A stretch of DNA of 64,000 bases from Hypericibacter sp963696655 (GCA_963696655.1 CAVOLB010000123.1:6086-70085), one strand, 5' to 3'. Positions 1 through 8,974 are shown, numbered from the stretch's first letter. The notes: generated by a model not told the origin, from the sequence alone. Made by a program: numbers and translations.

Positions 1-3
1 GGC

Positions 4-1347
4 ATGTTCGAAAAGGTCCTGATCGCCAATCGCGGCGAGATCGCGCTTCGCATCCATCGCGCCTGCCGCGAGATGGGCATCCGCACCGTCGCGGTCCATT
101 CGACCGCCGATTCCGATGCGATGCATGTGCGCCTGGCCGACGAGACGGTCTGCATCGGCCCCCCGCCCTCGCGCCAGAGCTATCTCAACATCCCGGCGAT
201 CCTGTCGGCCGCGACCATCACCGGCGCCGACGCGATTCATCCCGGCATCGGCTTCCTCTCGGAGAATGCGCAGTTCGCCGGCATGGTGGAAGAGCACGGC
301 TTCACCTTCATCGGACCGGCGCCCGAGCATATCCGGCTGATGGGCGACAAGGTCGCGGCCAAGGATGCGGCCCGCTCGCTCAACATCCCCGTGGTGCCGG
401 GCTCCGACGGCGCCGTCACCAACGACGCCGATGCCATGGATCTGGGCGAACGCATCGGCTATCCGATCCTGGTCAAGGCGGCGGCGGGCGGCGGCGGCAA
501 GGGCATGAAGGTCGCCAATTCGCGCGCCGAGATGAGCGAGGCCTTGAGCCTGGCCCGCTCCGAGGCCAAGGCCAATTTCGGCAACGATGCGGTCTATATC
601 GAGAAGTATCTCGACCATCCGCGCCATATCGAGATCCAGATCCTGGCCGACGCGCATGGCAATGTCGTGCATCTGGGCGAGCGCGACTGCTCGCTGCAGC
701 GCCGTCACCAGAAGGTGCTCGAGGAGGCACCCTCGCCGGCCCTCAACGCCGCGCAGCGCCAGAAGGTCGGCGAGATCGCGACCTCCGCGATGCGCCGCCT
801 GGGTTATCGCAGCGCCGGTACGATCGAGTTCCTGTTCCAGGACGGCGAGTTCTATTTCATCGAGATGAACACCCGCCTCCAGGTCGAGCATCCGGTCACG
901 GAGATGATCACGGGCATCGACTTGGTGCGCGAGCAGATCCGGGTCGCGACCGGCGCGCCGCTGAGCTTCCGGCAGGAAGACATCACCTTCACCGGCCACG
1001 CGATCGAATGCCGCATCAATGCCGAGAATCCCGACACCTTCGCGCCGTCGCCCGGCCGCGTCACCGACTATCATGCGCCGGGCGGACTGGGCGTGCGGGT
1101 CGATTCCGCGCTTTATAGCGGCTACCGCGTGCCGCAATATTACGACAGCCTGATCGCGAAGCTGATCGTGCATGGCACCAGCCGCAACGAATGCCTGATG
1201 CGGCTGCGCCGGGCGCTCGAGGAGTTCGTGATCGGCGGCATCGATACCAGCATCCCCCTCCATCGCAAGCTGGTGGGGGCGACCGACTTCATCAACGGCG
1301 ACTACGACATCCGCTGGCTCGAGAAGTTCGTCGCGCCGAAGGATTGA
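4..1347 (+). CDS. accC: Biotin carboxylase subunit of acetyl-CoA carboxylase
   Basis: AccC carboxylates the biotin on BCCP (AccB) using ATP and bicarbonate, the first half-reaction of cytosolic malonyl-CoA synthesis. The 447-residue product has the expected full length. It opens with the N-terminal MFEKVLIANRGEIALRI motif, carries the ATP-grasp glycine loop GGGGKGM at about residue 165, the catalytic segment EMNTRLQVEHPVTE near 290, and the biotin carboxylase C-terminal domain. The ATG lies three bases inside the window, so upstream signals are not visible. accB would be expected just upstream, outside the window. The downstream neighbour aat is on the same strand about 220 bp away. Confidence 0.97.
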   Translation: MFEKVLIANRGEIALRIHRACREMGIRTVAVHSTADSDAMHVRLADETVCIGPPPSRQSYLNIPAILSAATITGADAIHPGIGFLSENAQFAGMVEEHGFTFIGPAPEHIRLMGDKVAAKDAARSLNIPVVPGSDGAVTNDADAMDLGERIGYPILVKAAAGGGGKGMKVANSRAEMSEALSLARSEAKANFGNDAVYIEKYLDHPRHIEIQILADAHGNVVHLGERDCSLQRRHQKVLEEAPSPALNAAQRQKVGEIATSAMRRLGYRSAGTIEFLFQDGEFYFIEMNTRLQVEHPVTEMITGIDLVREQIRVATGAPLSFRQEDITFTGHAIECRINAENPDTFAPSPGRVTDYHAPGGLGVRVDSALYSGYRVPQYYDSLIAKLIVHGTSRNECLMRLRRALEEFVIGGIDTSIPLHRKLVGATDFINGDYDIRWLEKFVAPKD

Positions 1348-1458
1348 GGCCTGGAATCGCGAATGAGCGATCTGAGCAGAGCCCCGACGATATTCGAGAA
1401 CTCCAAACCGGCGCCTCGCGCCCGCCCGGCACAAGATGTCGAAGACCTTCGCGCGGAT

Positions 1459-1498
1459 CCTCCCCTCCCCCTACCCCCTCCCGCAAGGGGAGGGGGCG
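1459..1498. repeat. GC-rich extragenic palindromic repeat (intact copy)
   Basis: A C-rich arm, a GCAA loop and a G-rich arm form a hairpin between accC and aat; the core reads CTACCCCCTCCCGCAAGGGG. Related units lie at 8975-9105 and 58462-58557. Two further copies, at about 47905/51844 and 51971/53166, are each split by a transposable element. It may also act as the accC terminator. No gene is visible in the 218 bp between accC and aat. Confidence 0.75.
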
Positions 1499-1565
1499 TG
1501 CGTAACGTGGATCTCGTTCTGAGCTTTAAAGTAGAGCGAAGCGATCACATCAAGCGAGGCCCTGA

Positions 1566-2225
1566 GTGAGCGGCCGGGAACGCATCACCGCCGACATGCT
1601 GCTGCGAGCCTATGCCTGCGGGGTCTTCCCGATGGCGGAAGGCCGCGAAGATCCCGAGCTGCACTGGATCGACCCGAAGCGCCGCGGTGTGCTGCCGCTC
1701 GACCGCTTCCATCTGCCCCGCCGCCTGGCCCGCACCGTCCGCTCCAACCGCTATGAGGTGCGCTGCGACAGCGCCTTCACCGAGACGGTGATGGCTTGCG
1801 CCGAGGCCATGCCCGGGCGCAGCGAGACCTGGATCAACCAGGACATCCTCCGGCTGATGCGCCAGCTCTTCGAGCTCGGCTATGCGCACAGCGTGGAAAC
1901 CTGGGATGACGGCAAGATGGTGGGCGGGCTCTACGGCGTCTCGCTGGGCGGCGCCTTCTTCGGCGAGAGCATGTTCAGCCGCGCGCGCGATGCCAGCAAG
2001 GTGGCGCTGGTCCATCTGGTGCTGCGCCTGCGGATCGGCGGTTATCGCCTGCTCGACACGCAGTTCGTCACCGAGCATCTGAAGCAGTTCGGCGCCATCG
2101 AGATCAGCCGTGCCGAATATCAGCGCCAGCTCGCCGCCGCCATTCCGGCGCCGACCCGCTTCTACGGCGTGGTGCCGGACTCGCTGGTCTCGGACTTCAC
2201 GCAGTCCACGACCCAGATGTCGTAG
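1566..2225 (+). CDS. aat: Leucyl/phenylalanyl-tRNA--protein transferase
   Basis: Aat transfers Leu or Phe from aminoacyl-tRNA to N-terminal Arg/Lys of proteins, making N-degrons that ClpS delivers to ClpAP; both partners are encoded near 58.7-61.3 kb. The 219-residue protein has the family hallmarks YACGVFPMAEG, WIDPKRRGVLPLDRFH, TWINQDI, GGLYGVSLGGAFFGESMFS and LLDTQFVTEHL. The start is a GTG at 1566. The last 64 bases overlap the 3' end of the convergent DUF2155 gene on the other strand, so the C-terminal tail (about 20 residues) is shaped by an antisense gene. Confidence 0.95.
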   Translation: MSGRERITADMLLRAYACGVFPMAEGREDPELHWIDPKRRGVLPLDRFHLPRRLARTVRSNRYEVRCDSAFTETVMACAEAMPGRSETWINQDILRLMRQLFELGYAHSVETWDDGKMVGGLYGVSLGGAFFGESMFSRARDASKVALVHLVLRLRIGGYRLLDTQFVTEHLKQFGAIEISRAEYQRQLAAAIPAPTRFYGVVPDSLVSDFTQSTTQMS

Positions 2226-2605
2226 ATCGGATGCTCGAGCGCCGAGAGCGACGGGCTCGAGGCGAACATCCAGCCCGAGAACACCATCTTCGCCGGCTCG
2301 CCTTCCTTGGTCTCCTGGATCTCGAGAAAGGCGGCGCTTTCCGGCGTCTCTTCGGGCGGACGCTTGTCGCAGGCGCGCACCGTCACCTGGAGCGCACCCA
2401 GCTCGGTCGAGCTGCCAACCGGCACTTCGATGGTGTTGACGCGCGCCGTCACCTTGTCGAGCGTGCGCAGGACGGCGATTGGCATCGGATCGGCCATCGC
2501 CTGCCCGGTGGCGAGGACCATCGGCACCGCCACGGCGAGGAACGACAGGCAGCGAACGGCGCGGCCGGAAGCGGCGCGGGCGTCAGGATGGGGGCCGGGC
2601 TTCAC
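2162..2605 (-). CDS. DUF2155 domain-containing exported protein
   Basis: A GTG start at 2605 gives 147 residues and overlaps the TGA of the upstream small gene (GTGA), indicating translational coupling. A hydrophobic signal segment (CLSFLAVAVPMVLATGQAMA, residues 20-39) precedes a DUF2155 domain with the conserved tryptophan and cysteine pattern FSGWMFASSPSLSALEHP followed by YDIWVVDC; cysteines fall near residues 79 and 135. The function of DUF2155 is unknown. It is commonly found near aat/acc genes in alphaproteobacteria. The frame stays open far upstream (to 3373), but that stretch overlaps other genes antisense and is not plausible coding sequence. Confidence 0.85.
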   Translation of the reverse strand: MKPGPHPDARAASGRAVRCLSFLAVAVPMVLATGQAMADPMPIAVLRTLDKVTARVNTIEVPVGSSTELGALQVTVRACDKRPPEETPESAAFLEIQETKEGEPAKMVFSGWMFASSPSLSALEHPIYDIWVVDCVKSETSESGTTP

Positions 2606-2847
2606 TTGTGCTTGCGATAGGGGTTTTCGAGCGAGACGACGAGATCGTTCAGCACCTTGCGCACCTGTTCCTCGTCGCAACCCATCAGGATCGCATCTTC
2701 TAGCGCATCCTGGGCGAGCTGGCGGATCTCGGACAGATTCTCGTTCAGCACTTTGATCTTTTCCGTGCAGGAAACCACCTTGCCGTCCGGCTGGCGCCAG
2801 GTCGGATAGGCGGGTCCTTGCGGGTTGCGTTTGATCGGTTGGTTCAT
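2602..2847 (-). CDS. Small conserved hypothetical protein (81 aa)
   Basis: The protein has no signal peptide or membrane segment. It has a Pro/Trp-containing N-terminus (PAYPTWRQPDGKVVSC) followed by a helical, Leu/Glu-rich half (ENLSEIRQLAQDALEDAILM, then a valine/leucine heptad-like run), suggesting a small helical or coiled-coil protein. Its stop codon overlaps the DUF2155 start, so the two are probably one transcript. Function not recognised. Confidence 0.75.
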   Translation of the reverse strand: MNQPIKRNPQGPAYPTWRQPDGKVVSCTEKIKVLNENLSEIRQLAQDALEDAILMGCDEEQVRKVLNDLVVSLENPYRKHK

Positions 2848-2945
2848 CGATGCCTTGCCCGAACCCTAGATGGGCGTCTGGCCTCACCATAGCAAGCCCG
2901 GCGCGCCCGGAGAAGGGTTGCCTGCTGGCGTTAATCATTGATGAA

Positions 2946-3722
2946 TCAAGGCTTTTCGACAGCGAACCGGAGCCGCACATAGTCGGCATGCCATTGTCCC
3001 TGCGCGTTCCGCAATTTCGGCGCCAGGGCCGCCTCGACCTCGGCGATATAGGCTGCCCGGTCCGCTTCCGGCAGGCGGCGGATGAAGCTTTCGGCGAAGG
3101 TCTCGAGCCACCCCGCCATGGCGCCTGGCAACGGCGTCGGCCGCTCGATGAGACCGATGGTCCGGACCCTGAAGCCGCGCCGCTCGAGCCTTGCCCGGTA
3201 ATCCTCGACGCTCGGGAAGAACCAGGGCACCGCACCGGCCCCGTCGAGGCCGCGCCGGTCGAGCCCCGCCACCAGCGCGCCCATGATCGCCGCGACGTTG
3301 GCGCCGCCGCCCATCTCGGCGACGAAGCGTCCGCCCGGCTCGAGCGCCCGCCAGACGCCGTCGATGACGGCATCGGCCTGCGTCATCCAGTGGAGTGCTG
3401 CGTTCGAGAAGACCGCGTCGAACCCGCCCGCGAAGGTCAGGGCCTCGCCGCTCATGACGCGCGCGTCGAGCCCGCGGGCCCGCGCGGCGGCGATCTGCTC
3501 CGCGCTCGCGTCGACGCCGACGACCCTGGCCCCGGCGGCGACCAGCTTCTCGGTCAGCACGCCGTCGCCGCAGCCCAGATCGAGAATGCGTTCGCCCGGC
3601 TGCGGCGCCAGAAGCTCGAGGACGGGCGCACCCAGCACCGGCACGAAGCCGGCATTGCGCTGATAGCGTGCGGGATCCCAATGCTGGGAGGGCGCCGGTT
3701 TCGGATCCTGGTCGGCCGGCAT
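2946..3722 (-). CDS. Class I SAM-dependent methyltransferase (trans-aconitate-methyltransferase-like)
   Basis: This 258-residue Rossmann methyltransferase has the SAM-binding motif I ILDLGCGDGVLTEKL (about residue 45), an acidic residue at the end of strand 2 (VVGVDAS) and motif IV FDAVFSNAALHWM. The N-terminal HWDPARYQRNAGFVP segment and AALHWM resemble the trans-aconitate 2-methyltransferase group, but the substrate cannot be assigned from sequence alone. It lies between the MlaD gene and the small conserved gene on the same strand; about 100 bp separate it from the latter. Confidence 0.85.
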   Translation of the reverse strand: MPADQDPKPAPSQHWDPARYQRNAGFVPVLGAPVLELLAPQPGERILDLGCGDGVLTEKLVAAGARVVGVDASAEQIAAARARGLDARVMSGEALTFAGGFDAVFSNAALHWMTQADAVIDGVWRALEPGGRFVAEMGGGANVAAIMGALVAGLDRRGLDGAGAVPWFFPSVEDYRARLERRGFRVRTIGLIERPTPLPGAMAGWLETFAESFIRRLPEADRAAYIAEVEAALAPKLRNAQGQWHADYVRLRFAVEKP

Positions 3723-3733
3723 GGAACCGGCGC

Positions 3734-4216
3734 CTATTGCGGGTTCTGCGAACTCGACGGCGTCGACGAGCCCGAATTGGTCGAGCTGAAGATGAAGCGT
3801 CCGATCAGGTCGACCAGATTGAGCGGGTCCTGCGTCTTCCGGATCTCGCCGCCCGGCGGAATCATCTTTTCGTCGGCGCCCGGCTCGAGCGCCATATAGG
3901 GATTGCCCAGCAACCCGTCGGACAGGATGCGCGCCGAGCTGTCGGTCGGCAGCTTGACGTCGTTGAGGATGCTCATCCGCACCTCGGCGAGATAGGTGTT
4001 CGGATCCAGATGGGTGGAGAGCACCGAGCCGACCTTGATGCCGCTCAGGCGCACTTCGGTGCCCGGCGCGATGCCGTCGACGCGATTGAAGCGCGCCAGC
4101 AGCTCGTAGCCTTCGACGCGGCTCACATTGCTGCTGCTATAGGCGAAGGCGAGGAAGGTCGCCGCCACCAGCAGCACCACCGCACCCATCATCGTTTCGA
4201 TTGCATTGCGCTTCAT
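3734..4216 (-). CDS. MlaD family outer-membrane lipid-transport substrate-binding protein
   Basis: The 160-residue product has one N-terminal transmembrane anchor (MMGAVVLLVAATFLAFAY) and a single MCE domain (YELLARFNRVDGIAPGTEVR, GIKVGSVLSTHLDP). It ends in a Ser/Thr-rich tail. MlaD binds phospholipid in the periplasm as part of the MlaFEDB retrograde transporter. No mlaE or mlaF is adjacent, so the partners must lie elsewhere, as is common beside NDUFA12 genes in alphaproteobacteria. The ATG at 4216 (MKRNAIE) is preferred because longer in-frame starts would add a non-MCE extension. Confidence 0.88.
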   Translation of the reverse strand: MKRNAIETMMGAVVLLVAATFLAFAYSSSNVSRVEGYELLARFNRVDGIAPGTEVRLSGIKVGSVLSTHLDPNTYLAEVRMSILNDVKLPTDSSARILSDGLLGNPYMALEPGADEKMIPPGGEIRKTQDPLNLVDLIGRFIFSSTNSGSSTPSSSQNPQ

Positions 4217-4289
4217 GCCACGCCCCTTCGCGGCGTCCGGACGGGCATCGCACCCGCCGAAATCGGTGTTCTGTTCCGCGAGAGCGATG

Positions 4290-4640
4290 TCAGTTGGGGA
4301 CCCACGGTTCGTAATCGCCGCTGGCCTTGGCGCGATGGCCGCCTTCGAGCACATGGCCCGGCGGACGGTAGGCGAGCGACGTACCGGTCAGGTTCGGCTC
4401 ATGCTCTTTCTGCCAGGGCCGGTGCGGCTCCTTGCCCGTCGGCGGCGGAACCGGGCTGCCATGCAGCCAGCCATGCCATTCGGCGGGAACCTTGGAAGCC
4501 TCGGGCGCGCCGTTATAGAGCACCCAGCGCCGTTCGCGGTTATGCAGGAGCCGCTTGCCGCGGAAATAGCGATTGCCATAGCGGTCGGTGCCGACCGGCA
4601 CGCCCCAGAGCAGTGTGTAAAGACGCGTACCCAGGCTCAT
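4290..4640 (-). CDS. NDUFA12 family NADH:ubiquinone oxidoreductase subunit
   Basis: The 116-residue protein is homologous to the mitochondrial complex I accessory subunit NDUFA12 (B17.2), found in alphaproteobacteria. Family signatures seen are LLWGVPVGTDRYGNRYF near the N-terminus, the conserved RRWVLYNG and VPAEWHGWLH, and a C-terminal YEPWVPN. ATG 4640 gives the normal length; the open frame upstream has no family similarity. The gene heads a minus-strand series with mlaD, methyltransferase and DUF2155. Confidence 0.92.
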   Translation of the reverse strand: MSLGTRLYTLLWGVPVGTDRYGNRYFRGKRLLHNRERRWVLYNGAPEASKVPAEWHGWLHGSPVPPPTGKEPHRPWQKEHEPNLTGTSLAYRPPGHVLEGGHRAKASGDYEPWVPN

Positions 4641-4864
4641 CGCTCGATCAGGCGCTCCTTCAGCGCGGAAGATAAGGCTGTCGGTCTCAGGCACCAAAAC
4701 AGGGGCAATCCTGCTGGGACGCCCCTCTTTTTGGGGGGCCACTATGGCATCCGACCGCCGGCCCGTCCAGCCGGTCGGGGCCCTGGACAGCGGCAATCTG
4801 GCCCGATAGATCAATAGCTTGCCGGAGTCGCCCTGGCTTCCGGCGGCTGCCCTCGGGAACCTCC

Positions 4865-5803
4865 ATGACCGCCCCCGCTTCCTCGTCAAACTCCGCCGGC
4901 CTGGCCGCGCAGGCCGCGCATGATCTGCACCGCCGCGAGGGTATGGGCTTCGCCTTCATCATCGCCTGTGCGGCGGCCTTCGCCTTCATCACGCCCTTTT
5001 CGCGCATTTCCTACGACAGCGGCTCGACGCCGCTGACGATCGTCACGCTGCGCACCGGCGCTTTCGTGCTGGTGGCGCTCGGGATCCTGCTCGCAAAACG
5101 GCAACGGCTGCGGGTATCGCGTCACGGGCTGCTCAACAGCCTGTGGCTGTCGGTCACGGCCTATGGCATGTCGGTCGGCTATCTGAGCTCCGTCGCCTTC
5201 ATTCCCGTCTCCCTCGCGGTGCTGATCCTCTATACCAGCCCGCTTCTCGCAGGGCTGATGAGCGCCGTCTCGGGCCGCGAGCGGCTGACGCTCGGCAAGA
5301 GCGTTGCCATTGTTCTCGCCTTCACAGGCCTGGCGGTGGCGATCGGACCGACCTTCGCCGCGCTGGATTGGCGCGGCATCGCCTGGGCGCTGGCCGCCGC
5401 CTTCTCGGTGGCCTCGACCAGCGTCTTCGGCGGCCGCGCCATCGCGAAAGATCCGCCGCTCACCATGAACTTCTTCACCAACCTCTGGCTCCTGCCCCTG
5501 GTGCTCCTGCTCGGGCCCTTCACCGGCAGTTGGGGCCTGCCCGGCAGCACCATCGGAGGCCTGGCGGCCGCGGGCGCCATCTCCTGCTACATCGCCGGCT
5601 ATATGCTCTGGTTCCTGGCGCTGCAGCGGATCACCGGCATGCAGGTCGCGATGATGATGAACATCGAGCCGGTGGTGACGATCGCCTTCGCCGTCCTGGT
5701 GCTGGGCGAGCATCTGTCGCTGATCCAGTATGGCGGCGTGGTGCTGACCATTCTCGCGCTGATGGCCTTCACGCTGGGCAGCCGGCGCCGGCGCGCCGCC
5801 TGA
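4865..5803 (+). CDS. EamA/DMT-superfamily transporter
   Basis: The 312-residue integral membrane protein has about ten hydrophobic segments in two EamA repeats, as in drug/metabolite exporters. Motifs include the first helix FIIACAAAFAFITPFSRISY, GYLSSVAFIPVSLAVLILYT and the C-terminal IEPVVTIAFAVLVLGEHLS typical of the second EamA repeat. The substrate is unknown, probably a metabolite or amino-acid-like solute. It converges on the LysR gene with only seven bases between their stops. The ~220 bp upstream of the start contain no recognisable gene. Confidence 0.88.
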   Translation: MTAPASSSNSAGLAAQAAHDLHRREGMGFAFIIACAAAFAFITPFSRISYDSGSTPLTIVTLRTGAFVLVALGILLAKRQRLRVSRHGLLNSLWLSVTAYGMSVGYLSSVAFIPVSLAVLILYTSPLLAGLMSAVSGRERLTLGKSVAIVLAFTGLAVAIGPTFAALDWRGIAWALAAAFSVASTSVFGGRAIAKDPPLTMNFFTNLWLLPLVLLLGPFTGSWGLPGSTIGGLAAAGAISCYIAGYMLWFLALQRITGMQVAMMMNIEPVVTIAFAVLVLGEHLSLIQYGGVVLTILALMAFTLGSRRRRAA

Positions 5804-5810
5804 CGCGGCG

Positions 5811-6713
5811 TCAGCCGGCCCGCGCGAAGCTCTGGCCCGCCTCGTCGAGCAGCCAGTCGATGAAGGCCCGCACGCGCGGCACCTGCAGCTCGTCGGGATC
5901 GCAGACGAGGTAGTAGTAGGAGGTGGCCGGCACGCCGAGCCCGAAGGGCCGTACCAGCAGGCCCGTCGCCAGCTCCTCGGTCGCGATCGCCTTATCGCCC
6001 AGCGCCACCCCCAGCCCCTGCACCGCCGCGTCGATGCTCAGGAGCGCCGTGCCCATGCGGATCCCGGAATTGGCATCGACGCCTTCCACGCCGCCGACCA
6101 GGAGCCAGTTGGCCCAGGCCGTGCCGTCGTCGTCATGGATCAGCGTGTGGCGGGCGAGATCGGCCGGGTCGCGCAGGGGTGCCGCGGAATTGATCAGGCG
6201 CGGGCTGCAGATCGGGAAGAGATCGATGCTGGCGATGAGCCGGGTCCATTTCCGCTTCCAGGGCCCGCGCCCGTAATCGATCGTGAGGTCGGCTTCCTCG
6301 TTGCGATCGCGGGCCCCCGGCCGGAACGGCAGCAGCGACAGCTCGATCTGCGGATAGGCGTCGCGGAACCGGGCCAGCCGCGGCAGCAGCCATTTCGAGG
6401 CGAAGGCGATCGGCAGCTTGATGGTGAGGCGGCCGTCGAGATCGGGTCGCGACAGGCGCGCCGACGCGTCCGCGATGAGGTCGAGCGCCTGCTGCACCGA
6501 GGGCAGCAGCTGCTGGCCCGCGAGCGTCAGCGCCAGATGCCGGCCCCTGCGCTCGAACAGCTCGACGCTGAGCGCTTCCTCGAGCGCCCGGACCTGATGG
6601 CTGATGGCGCCGTGCGTGACGTTGAGCTCGCTGGCCGCCTTGGTCATGCCGCCATGGCGCGCCGCGGCCTCGAAGGCGCGCAAGGGGTTCAGCGGCGGGA
6701 GGCGGCGTGGCAT
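5811..6713 (-). CDS. LysR family transcriptional regulator (GcvA-like)
   Basis: The 300-residue protein has an N-terminal winged helix-turn-helix (LNPLRAFEAAARHGGMTKAA, then VTHGAISHQVRALEEAL) and a LysR substrate-binding domain. The layout matches the GcvA/AmpR branch. It is transcribed divergently from the amidinotransferase-fold gene at 6829 across a roughly 115-bp AT-richer gap, which suggests it controls that gene and possibly the ABC transporter behind it. The inducer is unknown. Confidence 0.92.
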   Translation of the reverse strand: MPRRLPPLNPLRAFEAAARHGGMTKAASELNVTHGAISHQVRALEEALSVELFERRGRHLALTLAGQQLLPSVQQALDLIADASARLSRPDLDGRLTIKLPIAFASKWLLPRLARFRDAYPQIELSLLPFRPGARDRNEEADLTIDYGRGPWKRKWTRLIASIDLFPICSPRLINSAAPLRDPADLARHTLIHDDDGTAWANWLLVGGVEGVDANSGIRMGTALLSIDAAVQGLGVALGDKAIATEELATGLLVRPFGLGVPATSYYYLVCDPDELQVPRVRAFIDWLLDEAGQSFARAG

Positions 6714-6828
6714 GGTCCCGGCTTCAGTTATATTTTCTCACAAAGACGGGCCAATCTTTGTCCATTGCGAGAGAGTTTTTCAAGCCATAGGATCGCCGCC
6801 AACGAGACCACTCAGCGGGAGGACGGCC

Positions 6829-7722
6829 ATGACGAAGGCAAATGGTGGCGGGGCAAGCGGCGGCAAGGCCTGGGGCGTGAATTCGGAATATGGCCGGCTG
6901 CACGACGTGCTGCTCTGCGAGCCGGTGAATTTCAAATGGCTGCCGACCAGCTCGATCTCGAAGGCCACGCTGCGCTCCGGCGCCAAGTTCGACCGGCAGC
7001 TCGCCATGCGCCAGCATCGCGAGATGGTCCAGGCCTATGAGGAAGGCGGCACCAAGGTGCATTTCCTCGAGCCCGACGAGGCGCTGCCCTATCAGGTCTA
7101 TGCGCGCGATTCGAGCTTCATGACGCCCTACGGCGCGGTCGTCACCCAGATGCATCAGTGGTGGCGGCGCGGCGAATATGCCCCGGTGATCGACTTTTAC
7201 CAGAAGAAGGGCATTCCGATCTTCAAGATGATCACGGCCTCGGCCTTCGAGGGCGGCGATTTCGACGTGATCGAGCCCAACACCGTGCTGATCGGCTTCT
7301 GCGGCGAACGCACCCAGGAGCCGGCGGCGCAGCAGGTGAAGGGTTGGATGGAAGAAAAGGGCTGGGAGGTCAAGCTCGCCCCCATCGCCGAGCATTACGT
7401 CCATATCGACCTGATGGTCTGCATGCTGGCGCCCAAGCTGGCGGCGGTCTGCCCCGACACCACCGAGGATTGGGTCCTCGATTGGCTGAAGTCGAAGAAG
7501 ATCGAGATGGTCCCGGTGAACTACCGCGACACGATGGGCCTCGGCTGCAATGTGATGTCGCTGGGCGACAACAAGATCATCTCGACCGCGCAGTCGAAGG
7601 ACCTGAACAAGACACTGCGCGCCGCCGGATTTACGGTTTATGATCCGGACATGACCATGTTCACCATGGGCGGCGGCGGCGTGCATTGCATGGCACAGGC
7701 GCTGCGCCGCGATCCGGTCTGA
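6829..7722 (+). CDS. Amidinotransferase-fold enzyme (dimethylargininase/arginine-deiminase-like)
   Basis: The 297-residue guanidine-modifying enzyme has family motifs VNSEYGRLHDVLLCEP, VYARDSSFMTPYGAVV, FEGGDFDVI, HIDLMVC and, near the C-terminus, GGGGVHCMAQALRRDP with the catalytic cysteine. Such enzymes hydrolyse or transfer the amidino group of arginine, methylated arginines or guanidino acids; DDAH-type hydrolysis is the best guess. ATG 6829 is preferred over longer starts because GGGAGGA lies just before it. The polyamine-type ABC ATPase gene follows, suggesting an imported guanidino compound as substrate. Confidence 0.85.
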   Translation: MTKANGGGASGGKAWGVNSEYGRLHDVLLCEPVNFKWLPTSSISKATLRSGAKFDRQLAMRQHREMVQAYEEGGTKVHFLEPDEALPYQVYARDSSFMTPYGAVVTQMHQWWRRGEYAPVIDFYQKKGIPIFKMITASAFEGGDFDVIEPNTVLIGFCGERTQEPAAQQVKGWMEEKGWEVKLAPIAEHYVHIDLMVCMLAPKLAAVCPDTTEDWVLDWLKSKKIEMVPVNYRDTMGLGCNVMSLGDNKIISTAQSKDLNKTLRAAGFTVYDPDMTMFTMGGGGVHCMAQALRRDPV

Positions 7723-7766
7723 GGCCCTGCCAGCCGAGGACGAAAGGTCTGCCGGGGAACGGGCCC

Positions 7767-8945
7767 ATGAGAGGCCAGGCTGCGGCGGGTCCGATAGCAA
7801 GGGGGAAGGCTGCGCCGGTGCAGGGGACAGCGACTGCGACCCATCCGACGTCGATTCATCAGGCCGCCGCGGTTGGTCTTGCCTTTCGCGGGGTCTCCAA
7901 ACATTACGGAATCGTGCGCGCCGTCGACGGCGTCGACCTCGAGGTCGCGCGCGGCGAATTCCTGACGCTGCTGGGGCCCTCGGGCTCAGGCAAGACCACG
8001 ATGCTGATGATGATCGCCGGCTTCACCACGCCCTCGGCCGGCGAGATCCTGCTCGACGGCAAGGCGATCACCCATCTGCCGCCCGAAAAGCGCAATTTCG
8101 GCATGGTGTTCCAGGGCTATGCCCTGTTTCCGCATCTGTCGGTGTTCGACAATGTCGCCTTCCCGCTCAAGGTGCGCCGCCGGTCGGCGGAGGACATCAA
8201 GCGCGAGGTCGGCCGCGCGCTGGAGCTGGTGCAGCTCACCCCCCTCGCCGACCGGATGCCGCGCCAGCTTTCCGGCGGCCAGCAGCAGCGCGTGGCGCTG
8301 GCGCGCTCGCTGGTCTTCACGCCGGACGTGCTGCTGCTCGACGAGCCGTTGGGCGCGCTCGACCGCAAGCTCCGGACCGAGGTCCAGATCGAGCTCAAGC
8401 AGCTCCATGAGCGCATCCGCACCACCTTCGTCTATGTGACGCACGATCAGGAAGAAGCGCTCTCCATATCGGACCGCATCGCCATCGTGCGCGATGGGCG
8501 GTTCGTGCAGATCGGCCGGCCGGCCGATCTCTATGAACGCCCGGCGACGCGCTTCGTCGCCGGATTCCTCGGTGAAAGCAATTTCATCAAGGGCCGGGTC
8601 AGCGGCGCGGCCGAGAGCGGTTTCGCCTATGCGGTTGGCGGCGAGACCTTCCGGCAAAAGGCGACGTCGATGCCCGCGGCCGGCGGCGAGATTTTGCTGG
8701 CCATGCGGCCGGAGAAGATCACGATCGCGAGCGAAGCCTCGCCGACCGCGACCAACCGAATCCAGGGGCGGGTCACGAGCTGGAACTATTTCGGCAGCGA
8801 TTTCCACTTCACGGTCGCGACGGCGAGCCTGGGACAGCTGGCGGTGCGCTGCCCCGCCTGGCGCATGAAGCTCGAGCCGCAGAACGAGATGCCGGTGTGG
8901 CTCGGCTGGGATGCCGATGCCGCCGTCGTGGTGAAGGACGATTGA
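7767..8945 (+). CDS. ABC transporter ATP-binding protein (spermidine/putrescine type)
   Basis: This 392-residue PotA-like ATPase has Walker A GPSGSGKTT, Q-loop VFQGYALFPHLSV, signature LSGGQQQRVALARSL, Walker B DVLLLDEPLGALD and H-loop YVTHD, followed by a C-terminal TOBE domain (MRPEKITIA region). It energises the permeases at 11692 and 12593 and the binding protein at 10533, although the antisense three-domain Rid gene separates them. The start at MRGQ (7767) leaves about 45 residues before the ABC fold; a later start is possible. Confidence 0.93.
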   Translation: MRGQAAAGPIARGKAAPVQGTATATHPTSIHQAAAVGLAFRGVSKHYGIVRAVDGVDLEVARGEFLTLLGPSGSGKTTMLMMIAGFTTPSAGEILLDGKAITHLPPEKRNFGMVFQGYALFPHLSVFDNVAFPLKVRRRSAEDIKREVGRALELVQLTPLADRMPRQLSGGQQQRVALARSLVFTPDVLLLDEPLGALDRKLRTEVQIELKQLHERIRTTFVYVTHDQEEALSISDRIAIVRDGRFVQIGRPADLYERPATRFVAGFLGESNFIKGRVSGAAESGFAYAVGGETFRQKATSMPAAGGEILLAMRPEKITIASEASPTATNRIQGRVTSWNYFGSDFHFTVATASLGQLAVRCPAWRMKLEPQNEMPVWLGWDADAAVVVKDD

Positions 8946-8974
8946 GCGAAGCGTGTGGCTTCCCAATCTTCATT

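Noticed and set aside
2606..3373. N-terminal extension of the DUF2155 open frame
   Set aside because: It runs across the methyltransferase and small conserved genes in the antisense or shifted frame, while a GTG coupled to the upstream stop gives a signal peptide and normal length.
4641..4864. Possible small RNA or terminator upstream of the EamA gene
   Set aside because: A short GC-rich inverted stretch with a T-run is present but neither arm length nor context is convincing.
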